A program made the translations under genes and the position numbers. Shown here in pieces: positions 12,100-23,395 of a DNA stretch of 64,000 bases. This DNA comes from Entoloma clypeatum. Taxonomy: Eukaryota > Basidiomycota > Agaricomycetes > Agaricales > Entolomataceae. The stretch spans positions 682,001 through 746,000 of the forward strand of contig OY751488.1 in assembly GCA_963565915.1 (NCBI GenBank), in the 5' to 3' direction. Below the pieces are notes generated by a model, which made no database searches, was not told the DNA's origin, and worked only from the letters and a program-made list of their open reading frames with translations. How positions within the stretch are numbered: position 1 is the stretch's first letter; each line of letters starts with the position of its first letter.

Positions 12100-12693
12100 C
12101 CTTTATTCCAGTTTCTTCAAGTTTAAGAAGGACACCGCGTACTTAGTACTATGATATATTCAGACCTTATATGCTCGTTCGCGCGCTTTGCGCTCTTCAC
12201 CTATACTTAGTCAAAGTGCCTACATTCGCGACCTCGCATCGTCGGAGGGTCGTCCCCCACCTCTCCAACGGAGAAGCTTGATGCGGTGAGCTCGTACCTG
12301 GGTCCTTTCGAGTCAGAATTCTTGTTTTCCGGTTTTTTGAAAGAATGACTTCGATGACATGATGTGATGCGACATTACCGGGGCGAGGGCCAGGGCCGTG
12401 TTAGGTGGAGACTGCCATTGTCGGTTTTTGGGGGTGATATGGGAGACATGTTGGGCCGCGAAGAACGCTTGATATGTATGGCATGAGGGGATAAAGAGAA
12501 GGTGTTGGTGTGGATAGTAGTTAAAAAGATGGTGAACGGTGATGCTTGATGAACGGTGATGATGGAGATAAGACGTCGTAGATACTTATTCAATTGTTCG
12601 TTTCCTTCCACCACAAGGCCAAACATGTACAGACTGGTATAAAAACAGGATGAGCTCAAGTTTCTGGAGGTCGCTGACAAGACGCTACCAGGA
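12100..12693. other. Intergenic region upstream of hydrolase
   Basis: No gene is convincing here. The sequence just before the hydrolase start contains TATAAAAAC near 12638, about 55 bases upstream of the ATG, a possible TATA element. Confidence 0.4.
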
Positions 12694-13928
12694 ATGCCTC
12701 AGTCAAACTCCAGTACGGCATACGTCGCCTATCCGCCGGGTATCAACTCTGACGCCAGGACGGCAAGGCCTATCACATCTACCCTGCAGCCCGCGCAGTT
12801 ACTCCACAATGAGGTGGGCCTAGTTTTGAAGAACATTTTCTACTTATTCTTCATCCTCGCCGGCCCACTCGATTTCGGACCCTTCATGACCTCTCGGTAC
12901 AACGAGCTCAGCTTATGGGATCCTTCGACCTACGGTACCGTGGCATCGCAGGTCCTTCTCTCGTTGTTCACTTTGTTCGTCCTCGTTTCCCCCTTCCTCA
13001 CGTTCCTTTTTCCCGCCTGGTTTTTCTTCACCATCCACGCCGGAGCCGCAGGCGTCGCATGGTTCGTCTTGTGGGTGCAAGGAGAGGTTGTCATCGACCC
13101 TTCTCCTGCCGTTCGAGCGCAGGTCAGCGTACAGCCGGGTGAAAGGTGGTTCTTCGTCAACGGGATCGCGACGGACAAAACTCTGTTGCGCAAAAACATA
13201 GATAACCTGAGCCTGCTTGTCGGCCGCCCCATCCGTGGCGTGCACAACAAGACCCTCGGAGTTGTAGGTGATCTCCTAGAATGTCTGATCCAGCGCGATC
13301 TGTCCTACTTTACGGAAGATGCCCGTGCCCTCTACGAGGAGGTCGTCAGGGCTCTCGATGAAGGGGCAAACCGTGTCGTCCTCCTGGCTCACAGTCAAGG
13401 TGGCATCATTGTCTCGAACGTGGTCGATCGCCTGCTGGTCGATCTCTCGGCCCCGATGCTCCGCCGCCTTGAGATCTACACATTCGCAAGCGCAGCGAAC
13501 CACTTCAGTTCGGGCCTCATACGACGATGGGATGCCAACATCCAGGACTATGTGGTTGAGCCGAACATATACCATGTGGAGCACTTTGTTCAGGGCTGCG
13601 ACTTTGTCTCTCGCATCGGCGTCCTCGAATTTGGGGTTCGGAGGAGTAAAAGCCCTGGCTGCCTTTTCTATGGCCGCAGTGAGTCATCATCCTCTACTTT
13701 CATCGGCACAGCTGACTGACATCGCGTCACTTAGTCTTCAGTCGGCCAAACGGTTGGTCCCACCTCCTCAATGCCAACTATATCGATGCGGGCTTCTTCA
13801 GCGGCCCTGGTGCGGCCAACTTTTTTGCTTCAAATGGCTGCCGCTTCATCCAGTATTTTAAGGGAGGCGTGCCTCCGGTGGCACCTCCCCTAGTTGGCCC
13901 GCAACTTTCACCCCGTCCGTTGGTTTGA
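12694..13928 (+). CDS. Membrane-anchored alpha/beta hydrolase
   Basis: Two exons, with an intron at 13679-13734 (GTGAGT..TTAG), about 392 residues. The N-terminal half has two or three hydrophobic segments (VLKNIFYLFFILAG; VLLSLFTLFVLVSPFLTFLF; HAGAAGVAWFVLWV), predicting anchoring in a membrane. The second half contains WFFVNGIATD, as at the start of DUF676/lipase-like folds, and the nucleophile elbow HSQGG in VVLLAHSQGGIIVSNVVDRL (GxSxG type). Downstream, YTFASAANHF and a final exon with RPNGWSHLLNANYIDAGFF supply a conserved histidine candidate. The substrate is unknown; a lipid or ester hydrolase is likely. Exon 2 restores the frame to a stop at 13926. Confidence 0.8.
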
Positions 13929-14437
13929 GACGCTCGTTACATGCTTCTCGTAGATAGAAGATGGAATTGTTATCGTCCCTATACTCATTCAACCGGCGAC
14001 TTTTCGTAGCATACGCTATTTGTACGCCACTGTAGTTAGTCGTTCGTTTCCCCGTGATCTTTCTTTGCTCTTCACTCATATGCCGAAGCTCGTCTTACGA
14101 TTGTGCTCTTCTTTCTGGACAAATCCAATGTATGCCGTCTCTCTGGTTACCTGTATATCTGGCATCCCCATTTACAGATCTCGGTTTGAATGTCCCACTC
14201 ATGCTCAAGCGCCTATGCTAGTAAATGCCCAGATTACTTCGACATTTAGCCTCGCCTCCGTCTATGTCGCCTCCACGCCATCTGATCCCATTTCTCGCGG
14301 AGGTGTTTTATCACCTCCGAAGCGCTTGCTCATTCATGATGATCGTGGATTGAAGTTTGATTGTGATGTTCTGAAGTCTAGATAGTGCTTAGTGGAGCCG
14401 TAAAATTTGACTTAATATGAGCATCTGGTATACAAGC
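13929..14437. other. Convergent 3' intergenic region
   Basis: The stretch lies between the 3' ends of the hydrolase (+) and the FAD monooxygenase (-). Short reading frames here have no recognisable domain, and I see no repeat. Confidence 0.45.
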
Positions 14438-16344
14438 TCATAGGTGAGCCTGTGGCCCGTTTGCGCTTTCCAGCCTCCGGATGGCTTCGTTCACAGAAAC
14501 ATCCACTGTCGTCGTCCAAGCTTCATTATGTTATGAGCAAAAGCACGTCAGAGGGCTCGAGCGTGACTTACCCCACCTCCAATTCTCCTTGATTGCGTCT
14601 CCAAGTTCAGGAAGCCGTTCAGGATGCTCGCTCAGACGAACCCCTGGAAGCTGCAGGCCGAACAGCCTTCCATTCACAATTGAGCCATCAGCGACTTTCA
14701 TTGCCATCGGACGCTGTATCTGATCGTATATAGAGAGTGCACGATGGACATTGCTGAGCTTCGTCAGACGGTGGCCGAGTAACGTGGCCAGCATGAAACC
14801 ATCCTGAAGTATCGCACGTTAGAAACGCGAAAGGAGTATAGGAAAGACAATAACCTCGATCGCCTGTCCCCCTGCTGCGGCCTGTTGGGGAGACATCGCA
14901 TGTGCCTAAAGAATTGAATCAATAGCTACAACCAGCAAGATCTCAAACACCTACAGAATCGCCGAGCAACACTACGTTTCCAGAGACCCATGTATTCAGT
15001 GGCTGAGACGCGTGAATTGCCCACCTCGATGGCTTCTCCATGCACTGCGCAACAGGATGAGTTAGCTGCGTTTGCGTTCCGCAGCAGTAAACATCTCACG
15101 TCTAATATTGCTCGGACTGGAGTTTCCCAGTGTGAGTGTACTTCGAGCAGTTCGTCCTTTTCTATGTTCTCTACCCAAGGTCCGTTCCATGGCGTCCCTG
15201 CGAGCTCTTCGTGTTCGTGGTAGGCTCCAACGTTGATGAGTCTGCCACCCGACAACGGGTATACGACAATGTTCTAAATTGCGCCAGTCAGACGTGGCTG
15301 GAAAGGGGATGGGGGCGCGTCCACGGACCACATGTTGTCCCATATACTGTATATAAGGCATGAGAAAACGGAGTACCACTTGGCCGAGATACTCACCATC
15401 ATCGGTATGGAGTTCGCTTCAGGAACACGAATTTCCATGTCGGGATGTGCCTTTTTATACTTCCTCAATCGCTCCGCTGGAACCACGGATCGGTACCCAA
15501 TGATCCCTGTCCACACTGGCTCGATGCTGTCTATCAGCTCCTTGGCTTCACGAAGATCTCCAGCCGCTGAAGCTCGTTTGGCCTTGATGGTCAACATGGT
15601 TCGCCGTACGGCGGATTTGATACCGTCCGCGCCAACGAGGATGTCGCAATGATATGCAGCGCCGTTTTCGAACGAGAGCGTGATCTTACCCGACGGTTCT
15701 TCGGTATATGTCTGGAGGCGGTGCGAGAAGTATGTGTGGTAGGAGGGGGGAAGATGTGCCATGAGGACCTTTTGAAGTTCGGGACGGCGGCATCGAAGGA
15801 AATTTCCTACGATGGGCTGAGAGTTGCGATCTTGGTGAGGCATGAGAAACGTACCTTGTGTTTGTAGTTTGTAGAAGTTGATACCCTTAGGTTGGTCGCT
15901 TTTTCGGAGGATAAATGTATCCGCTGGCACAGATTGATTCGACAAATAAAAATAGCAAGCAGCGCTTCGAGTATATGGACTCACCGAGGTCGAAATTCGG
16001 CTTTACTGCAGTTTCCCGTGCCAGGTCTTCACCTAGCCCGAGGCTATCCAAGACCTTCCAGATGCGAGGCCATATACCAATCCCAGCGCCAAGTTCTGCA
16101 AACGCTGAAGCCGCTTCATAAATGTCGACGATGATATCTGGTATTTCGAAAGAGCCACTGATGGTTTTTTGTGGTGAGCAGAATAAAGCTATCTCGATTG
16201 ATGAAACTCGCCCGCTAGACTGAGACCCCCGATCCCTCCTCCACTATAAGTGTACAAAGAAGATAAGCAGAGTAGACAATGGATGCAGTCGAAAGGGATG
16301 GATTCAACGTACCAGATAGCGACACGAAATTTGCCTGATACCAT
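14438..16344 (-). CDS. FAD-dependent monooxygenase (salicylate hydroxylase-like)
   Basis: The start MVSGKFRVAI is followed after one intron by CGGGIGGLSLA, the GxGxxG dinucleotide-binding motif. The middle (about 15610-15680) has CDILVGADGIKSAVRRTM, the DG motif. The motif GDSAHAMSPQQAAAGG, spliced across an intron near 14910-14960, is the GD motif that binds the FAD ribityl chain. These three, in this order, define class A aromatic/flavin hydroxylases that use NAD(P)H and O2. The gene ends AWTTTVDVSVNEAIRRLESA before the stop at 14438. About seven introns are needed; two frames near 15060-15400 must be joined by splicing. Substrate unknown; phenolic acids are typical of the family. Cytosolic, as no signal peptide is seen. 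Confidence 0.85.
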
Positions 16345-17116
16345 CTTGGAAAGGAAGGCCAAGGAATACGTCACACGTCGAATGCATAAGTACCCACGCG
16401 GCATCATCCAAGCAGAGACAGCAGGACCCCCTGCCACTCCTGCAGCCGAAGCCTGACAGTGACAGGTGCCTCAAAGCAAAATTCGTGGACCTAAAACCCC
16501 AAGTTGAGCTTGTCAGAACTTGGAAGTGTGTGGCGACTCGGCGACTAGAGCAGCCTGCGTCTGGTGCACTAATTGGGTTGCGAGGAGGCCATAGGATAGC
16601 ACCGACGAGCGAGGATCGGAATACCCGACAGATCTAGTCTTCCATCGCCGTCAATGACATGAGAGGTATTTGACGATAACTCCGATCGTACCGGTACGAC
16701 GAAGGCAAGATCCTACCTGAACGAAAGGCTCATGGTTCAACATTCCTGACGAGATTCGCTTACTGCAGGTTCCAAGTTCTTGCAATCCCGGTAATTGTCG
16801 ATATGTTAAAGCAACGTCACCACCTCTATCGTTTAATTAGGTTTGTTTGTCAACGGTTCATTTATTCTGAATTTCCGATAACCTGAACCCACTTCAACCG
16901 CCCTCCAGACACCATGATACACCGCCGCATAGCCGCCGGGTAATACTCGCTTGCTCAACCGACGTGAATAAGACTCGCTGTCATCGCCTGAGCAAAAAAC
17001 GGAACCCTGCACACTGCGCAGTCAGCTGACGTTCCTGACAGGCACTTTTACAGGCAAAAAACCAGCCGACATAAGACGAGACCCGGTCCTTATCATCAAC
17101 GAGCATCTTGACAAGT
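16345..17116. other. Divergent intergenic region
   Basis: The region lies between the FAD monooxygenase (-) and the secreted KNH-like gene (+). I see no further gene, no tRNA and no obvious repeat. Confidence 0.45.
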
Positions 17117-17684
17117 ATGCAGTTCTTCGTCGTGAGGTACCTCGGCCTGCTCTTCGTTGCATCGATCTTGCGTTTGGTTCGCACGACACCTGTCAACGTC
17201 GGTTACCCTGAAACCCGGGATGTCTATGTACCACCTGTGCTCTACCCGCGCAACGGGACGATTTGGAGGGTTGGAGAACGTCATAACGTCAAATGGTATG
17301 CCAAGTTGTCGCCTCATGCCACGATTCGGGGATCCTCACTGGACCAACGCAGGGATATCAGCAATCCACCAGCACAGATAACGAATGGCAAGGGACTCAT
17401 CCTCCTTCGCAAAGGCGACTACACGACACCTCGTATGTGTTCCATTGGTATCGCCGGAACTGATTAACGATCGTCTTAGTGATTTTGGCAAACGGGTTCA
17501 ATATATTGTTGGGAAAGATCGAGGTGACGGTACCCTGGGTTCTCGATGGAGACGATTATCGCATCGTCTGTGAGCAACGTTTTTCTGTCTCTTGCAACAA
17601 CATCGTCGATTAGGAACTGATTGATTTCTTTCAGTATTCGGTGATTCTGGAAACTTTTCTCCATACTTAACGATCATATCTTGA
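17117..17684 (+). CDS. Small secreted protein, Ser-Thr-rich/KNH-like (Kre9/KNH N-terminal family)
   Basis: Four exons with introns at 17296-17352, 17433-17479 and 17570-17634, all GT-AG, give about 130 residues. A signal-like hydrophobic start (MQFFVVRYLGLLFVASILRL) precedes DVYVPPVLYPRNGTIWRVGE and VKWDISNPPAQITN, the pattern of the yeast cell-wall synthesis KRE9/KNH1-like domain common in basidiomycete secretomes. The end reads GDDYRIVLFGDSGNFSPYLT and stops, with no Ser/Thr-rich tail or GPI signal, so it is the short secreted form. Splicing at 17296 recreates the Trp of VKWD, which supports the model. Role in the cell wall or on secreted polysaccharide is inferred from the family name only. 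Confidence 0.8.
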
Positions 17685-18258
17685 AAACCTCCAACCCTCA
17701 TAGATACGCTACTGTACAACATTTTCTCCGGTACGACACACTGACTTGAGGTACGTACAATACTCACGGACAACCGCTACGAATGGACAATGATGTATCA
17801 CCTACACTGTAAACCAATGAATAGCATCAAGACACGAGCAAGATACCGCGGCCCTTCTGAGGGGAACAGAGCGCACCGAATAGCAATGCCACAAGAAGGG
17901 AAAGGACAAACGAGAGATGGCGTGAGTTGGTTTCACTGAGGTGCTGGCGTAATTTCTAGGACCTGTGGAAGCACCATGTCCAGCTGCTTTCCTGCTTTAC
18001 CAGATACACTCACGCCTGCGCTCCGCCACAGGACCAAAGATCCACATGCCACTTCGAGGACATATGCGATCGAATGGCTTCGACGGAACCAAGAAGATAT
18101 GCAACAAATACTTCCTTAATTATTATCGATGCAGCGAGTTGGGAACCAAGTTGAGGCACCAAGTTGAGGCAGAAGTTGAGACTTGGAAATCGAGCTGGGG
18201 GACATTATAATAGGGCTACAGACCTAGATTCCTACTAGCCTTGTCCAAAACGAAGGAT
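17685..18258. other. Intergenic region
   Basis: Convergent 3' ends flank this stretch. No supported gene or repeat is seen. Confidence 0.4.
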
Positions 18259-18870
18259 TTACGTGAGGGAGAGCTGAAGAGCCATATAGTCGGTGATCCT
18301 CTTGTAGATCGGAGGCTTTTTGCTGCGAGGCGCCTGCAGTGTAAGAAGAATGAGTGGGGACGGTACGAAAGCTAATTGTGGGAAAGCGAAAATTCACCTT
18401 GACAATACCATCAAGCTTGACTACCAACAGGGCCCTTCCTTGTGCTATGTCTGTAGGAATATCGATGGTGATGTTCTGGTACAGCCAGGGCTCGGGCTTA
18501 TACCACCTCGGGGAGAAAGTGGTAGTCTTCACCACATTAGCCTGATTAGTGGCGAGGTTGTGGTCGCACAAGTCTTTCTGAGGGTCGTTCCCGCACGACT
18601 GGATACGGATGGTGAGGCCGTTGTAAAGTTCGCTCGTAGTCCAGCTCTGGGCAAAAAATGAGACTCGGTACTATACAGTGGGGTTTAACTTGTATATGAA
18701 ACATGTACCTGTCTCACGAGTTTGAAAGTGAAGTCTTTTCCTCTATATAGAATCGATATGCTCTTCGGAATAGGGTATGCAATGGCCGCGTACGATCTCC
18801 CGGCAGATACACTGTTGGCAGCAATGAGGAGGGCGGTGGCCGCTGTGGCGAGGCTGGAAAGGATCTTCAT
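18259..18870 (-). CDS. Small secreted protein, family S, member 1
   Basis: Three exons. The start MKILSSLATAATALLIAANS is a signal peptide. The core carries IQSCGNDPQKDLCDHNLA, a two-cysteine motif, then YQNITIDIPTDIAQGRALL. The last exon ends KPPIYKRITDYMALQLSLT and stop. The neighbour at 19287 and the gene at 42265 share the signal peptide, the QxC..C(D/N/S)H(D/N)L motif, YQ(N/K)(I/F)TV.IP and the exon layout, so the three are paralogues. The family looks like an uncharacterised secreted beta-sandwich group I associate with Agaricomycetes; I give no function. The member has lost some consensus in the first exon (IAYPIPKSISILY). Confidence 0.75.
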
Positions 18871-19286
18871 GGGATGGGTTGAGAAGCTTGTGGGGTCATC
18901 CTGGGAGTCAGTCGAAGCGTTATATATTACTGGCGGGGATTCAAATTCGAAGGAGGCGGATAAAAATTGTGCAGTTGACTCAAAGTCGTGTAGACCTGCG
19001 ATTGATGCTTCATGGTCGATAGAAAGTCGAGGCGGACGACGGCCTGTCAGGGGGGCCACTATGTGCGGTCGAGGGTGTGTCGTTGACTTCTACGCTGGGG
19101 GTGCCAGGGCCTCTTGCACTGTGGGCACCGATCGGTGAAATGATACATGTTTCGTTTCTCTGAAGACTTGTATTTCTGCCATGTACAACCCGTCACGTGG
19201 GAGTCTCACGTACGCAACGACGTTCCTTCAATCTCTATACTGGTTCTCTCTGCTCCTCAGGCCACCAGCGACACCTATATGTTACT
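18871..19286. other. Intergenic region between tandem secreted genes
   Basis: This is the upstream region of member 1 and the downstream region of member 2. No other gene is evident. Confidence 0.4.
18920..18926 (-). promoter_or_regulatory. Possible TATA box of secreted family member 1
   Basis: TATATAA on the minus strand lies about 50 bases upstream of the ATG at 18870. Confidence 0.4.
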
Positions 19287-19916
19287 CTAGTCCGAAACAA
19301 CGTTTTTTCGAACGATGATCAGGTCAAGAGACAAATAGTCGATGACAGGTGTTTTTTGAACCTCCTGTAAGTAGGGAGAAAATGATGAGCAGGGACGACT
19401 CGGACGGTACGAAATCTAAATTTTATGAAACATTCGGAAAAGAAGCTTCACCGTGAAATAACTTTCACGTTTGACGCCCAGCAGGGCCCTTCCCTGCGCC
19501 ATGTCTGAAGGAATCTTGACAGTGATGTTCTGGTACGCCGCTGTTCGGGGTGCATGAACCTCTGGTTTGAAATCATTGTTTTTCAACAGCACCCTCCCCA
19601 GATTCTGGGACAGGTCGTGGTTACACAAGTCCTTCTGGGGGTTATTCCCGCATGCTTGGAGACCGACAGTGAGGCCTTGTTCGTGCGAGGCGAAGCTCTG
19701 GGTGGGATATGATGCTCAGTTTGTTGGGGTTCTGAATAATACAGCAAATGTTGGAAAGCGTACGTGTCTCTCGAGTTTGAACGTCAACTCGTCTCCTGCA
19801 TATAAAACCGTCTTGCTATTGGGAGGAGGGAATGTGATGAACACGTGCTGGGCAGACGCGGTGCTACCAGCAAGGAGGACGGTGACCGCTGCGGCGAGGC
19901 TGGAAACGAGCTTCAT
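19287..19916 (-). CDS. Small secreted protein, family S, member 2
   Basis: Three exons. The start MKLVSSLAAAVTVLLAGSTA is a signal peptide, followed by HVFITFPPPNSKTVLYAGDE. Exon 2 contains the motif NPQKDLCNHDLSQNLGRVLL and YQNITVKIPSDMAQGRALL. The last exon reads EVQKTPVIDYLSLDLIIV and stops at 19287. It sits head-to-tail 416 bases upstream of member 1 and is about half identical by eye, so a tandem duplication is likely. The two cysteines could form one disulphide. Function unknown. Confidence 0.78.
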
Positions 19917-20311
19917 GAGAGGTCAGTAAAAGGTTTAGGGTCAGGGAGGCGCAGTCGCTAAATGGGCCGTGGTCGGGCCGTGGTCAGGCAAGGGAGGAAG
20001 GGTCGGGCAGGGACCTAGCAAAGAGTGACCAGACCATGTTTGTAGGTAGGGAGCCTGTGTCTTCCCAACACACCACCTTCGTGTCTGCTAGTACATTACC
20101 GATCGCGTGCATTCTCTGGATTCAGATGTATTGTACAGGCACTTCGCTGGCAAAAGTAAAAATCTGGAACCTGTACTATCCGGATCGTCTCTGAAAACTA
20201 CTAATCTATGATCCTCTCACTCGAAAGACGTCCCAATCATCATGGCGTGTGGATTGCTCGTGTGTAGCAGCGCGAATCGAATAACTCATACTTCAGTCCC
20301 AGATACCTCCA
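19917..20311. other. Intergenic region
   Basis: The stretch lies between secreted member 2 and the 3' end of the first laccase. A short direct repeat of GGGCCGTGGTC occurs near 19963-19985. No gene is seen. Confidence 0.4.
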
Positions 20312-22675
20312 CTAATATGGCTTGACCTTCCTAATATAAGTCGCCGATACCGGCAGTGAATTGTAGGTCGGACAAAGCTCGTTCCAAGCCGCTGGGATAG
20401 GTTCACGAACGATCAGACTATCTGTGTTTCCGAAGCTGCGAAGGACGTACGAGGTGTGGCGTTCCTGTCCCAATTCTTGAAGTCTTCTTCTGCGAAGACA
20501 ACTGCGAGTCCGCTGAGAGTAGAGGAGATCGGTTCATTGGTGACCGAGAACTTGGGTTAGACGTGTGAGAGACGTACGCGTCAAGGTGCCAGTCGATGTG
20601 ACTGTGGAAAGATAAGGACGTTGAGACTCTGGATTCGGACGATGGAACAAATTAAGGTGGCTCACCAGTGCATGATCCACGGACCAGAATTGTCTGTTCT
20701 GAAACGAATCGTAACGTTGTCGCCGTGTATACCTGCAGAGACGACATCGCGGCGAGCCTTTTGCAACCCAAATTAGTCAACAGAGGACACGGAAAGTGCA
20801 ACAGAACCCCTTGCGCACCGGATTGATGTAGTTGTACACGGAGCTCCCTGCACTTCTCACCACGTCGAAAGTGTGCTGCGCGGATTGATCAGGTAAAGGT
20901 CAAGATCGCCAGATGGATGACGTACCCCATGTAGATGGATAGGATGCTACACTCGTTCATAAGCGTCATCACACAGGGAGACAAAAACGTACCGGACTCC
21001 CAGGCGAACCACCAGGAATTGTCAGCTCCACAACTTTATTCGACGGCAAGGTATACACGCTCCCAGATGGCAACAGCTCCTGCGCAGTGCGCGTCCCGCT
21101 GATGATCTGCAAAAGAACCGGAGCTGATGGCGGAACGAACGATACACCATTGACGAAGAACCTCGAGGTCGCCTGCTCAAGTGAAATGGCAAGATTGATG
21201 CGCACATCGGCTCCATCGAGTGTAGGCTGCCCAGGTGCGCCGGGGTTGATCACAGGGTGAAGGTCTGTCTCCACGAGGGGGTTGACGCTTCGTGTCTGGT
21301 TCGTCTTGGGATCTTCGACGGTGGCGTTCGCGTAGCGGAGGATGGCAAGGTTCAGGCCGCCGTCGAAGCCTGTCCATCCGATGTTGGGGTTGGCGCGGAC
21401 CCAGTAGTTGTCGACAGCTTGGTTGGCGTGGAGGACGAAGGAGTAGCGCTGGCCGGCGAAAATTTGGATGGAGTCGGCCTCGACAGGTTCTACGCAGACG
21501 CCGTCCGCTTCGATGACAGTCTGAATTTATGGGATTAAATCGGGTGGCTGGGGTTGGGTTTGGGAAGATATGCTTACCATCGTATGGCCGTCGATTGAGA
21601 AGACGTAGTTGGGATCACATGATAATGCAAGGAGCCGGAATCTGTATCTTACACCATGAACGATGTTGATAACGGATAGAGGTGAGACAGGGCCGCCGAA
21701 ATAACGTCCTTTGCCGTTGATCAGGGTTGCGTTTGCTATAGGGCGAGGAGCCACAGAAGGCGCTCGGGTATGATACCTGAGTATCGTGGTTTATTCTCGA
21801 GAAGTGGACTGACATCATCCGCTTACCAGTCTGCGAGCGTGATAATAGTCGATTCTAGAGATCGTGGTTGATTAACGGACCCTTTGGTAAAGCACATCAG
21901 ACCTTACCATCATCAACGTCGTACCTAGGAACCGCCTTGAGCATGGACTAGACCTTGGAAACACGAAGACGGCGCTTACCTGTGTCTGTGGGGATCCTCG
22001 GGATCATAGATGACAAGCGCTCCTCTGAGACCATCGCAATATTGCGTAGCTATGGGTTTCACACGTCAAGGTCAAAGAGACATGGCGGGGATATGGGACG
22101 CACATAGATGGGAGTGATACCAGTAAGTCCCCGCTTGGCCTGGTGCGCGGAAGTCGTACAGGAACGAATGATTCGGCGAGATAGGACATTGCGTGATACT
22201 TGCAGGTCCATCGGCCCAGGACGACCCCTTCTGATTGATGCCGTGCCAATGCTATAAGCGGGAAGGGAACATCGTGGGACGAGGATAACTGATAGTGGGG
22301 AGGGGCTTACGATGCTCGTCGTACGTAACATAGTTTCGTCGGTTAATGAGTTTATCACGTTGAGAAGAAACCTATCCCCCTAGTTTCGGTGTATGTCAGG
22401 GTGACGGGATATGGAACAGCGATGGACTTACCTTGGTGGCTGTTATCAGAGGTCCAGGAAAGGCGCCGTTGTCGGCGGTGGTTCCGACTAGAATGGCACT
22501 ACGATACGTTCGTTAAGGATCGTCGACGAGATGCGATGCAATGGACTCACGGGCGCGCGTATCCATCGGGTGAAACATCGCCGTTGACGATATGAAGGTC
22601 GGCGCTCGGCGGCGTGGTGATGGCGTGAACGTTAAAAGATATTGAGAGAGCGACTAAAATGGGGAAGAAGAACAT
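20312..22675 (-). CDS. Laccase (multicopper oxidase), copy A
   Basis: The start [18 protein letters not shown] is a signal peptide, then [20 protein letters not shown]. All four copper motifs can be read: HWHGINQ (about 22241), WYHSHL (about 22107), HPIHLHG (20926-20946) and HCHIDWHLD, the last split by an intron between 20665 and 20605. The conserved [18 protein letters not shown] follows motif 2. The C-terminus reads [16 protein letters not shown] and stops at 20312. Many short introns are needed. Laccases oxidise phenols using type 1 copper and reduce O2 to water at the trinuclear centre; they are secreted. The residue before HCH is Met (GPWIMHC). Copy A is clearly more divergent from copies B and C than they are from each other. 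Confidence 0.9.
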
Positions 22676-22732
22676 CGTATCGTGGAGGGCGTGAAAAAGG
22701 CGAACCTGACAGAATGCACTGCTTCCCTGCCT

Positions 22733-22739
22733 CTTTATA
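22733..22739 (-). promoter_or_regulatory. Possible TATA box of laccase A
   Basis: TATAAAG on the minus strand lies about 60 bases upstream of the start codon at 22675. Confidence 0.5.
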
Positions 22740-23395
22740 TTCTGCGAATCCGGTCAGCCAAGTCAGCCTCTTGCTTGCATGGAGTTCTAATACGTAATGG
22801 TTTACCTGTTCAGAAGGTTTTGCAAGGAGCGACGCTTCCAGAGGCATTGGTAAAAGGGAAAGCCTTGCTGTAGTATATGAACGATCGAGGATACGAGAGA
22901 CAACGAGGGTTTGTAATTCAGCCAAATCTGTACACTTCATCATGTTCATGCTGGTTCAGACTCAGAGCAAGGACGAAGGGGATCACTCACTTTTGTTGCA
23001 ATCGACATCCCTGTTGGTGGGCGAGTTGTTGATCACTGATGACTGAACGCTATTCAGCCAAAAAAAAAAATGAAACAAGTGATCTTTGGCGCATTTCGGG
23101 ACTTGGTCGCGTCGCTGATGGGGTGAATCTACGGTACATTCCGATATTCCGATTTCCGAACCGAATGTCAGATTCAGATGTTGGAAGACGCCATCAACCA
23201 TCAATCAATCATGATACCACGATATATGTGCCACCAGAAAATAGTCTAGCAAAACCACGCAATCGGAAATATACTATTAATACTAAGTTATACGGCGACG
23301 TGACTGACGAGGGGCTTTCAAAAAGAAATAGCATACATACAGCCAACCGGGCCCGGATCCCAATGTCCTCGACTGTTATAAGTATCATAACCTTT
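22740..23395. other. Intergenic region, laccase A promoter
   Basis: The region between the laccase B stop and the laccase A TATA element. An A run occurs at about 23060-23069. No gene is seen. Confidence 0.45.
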
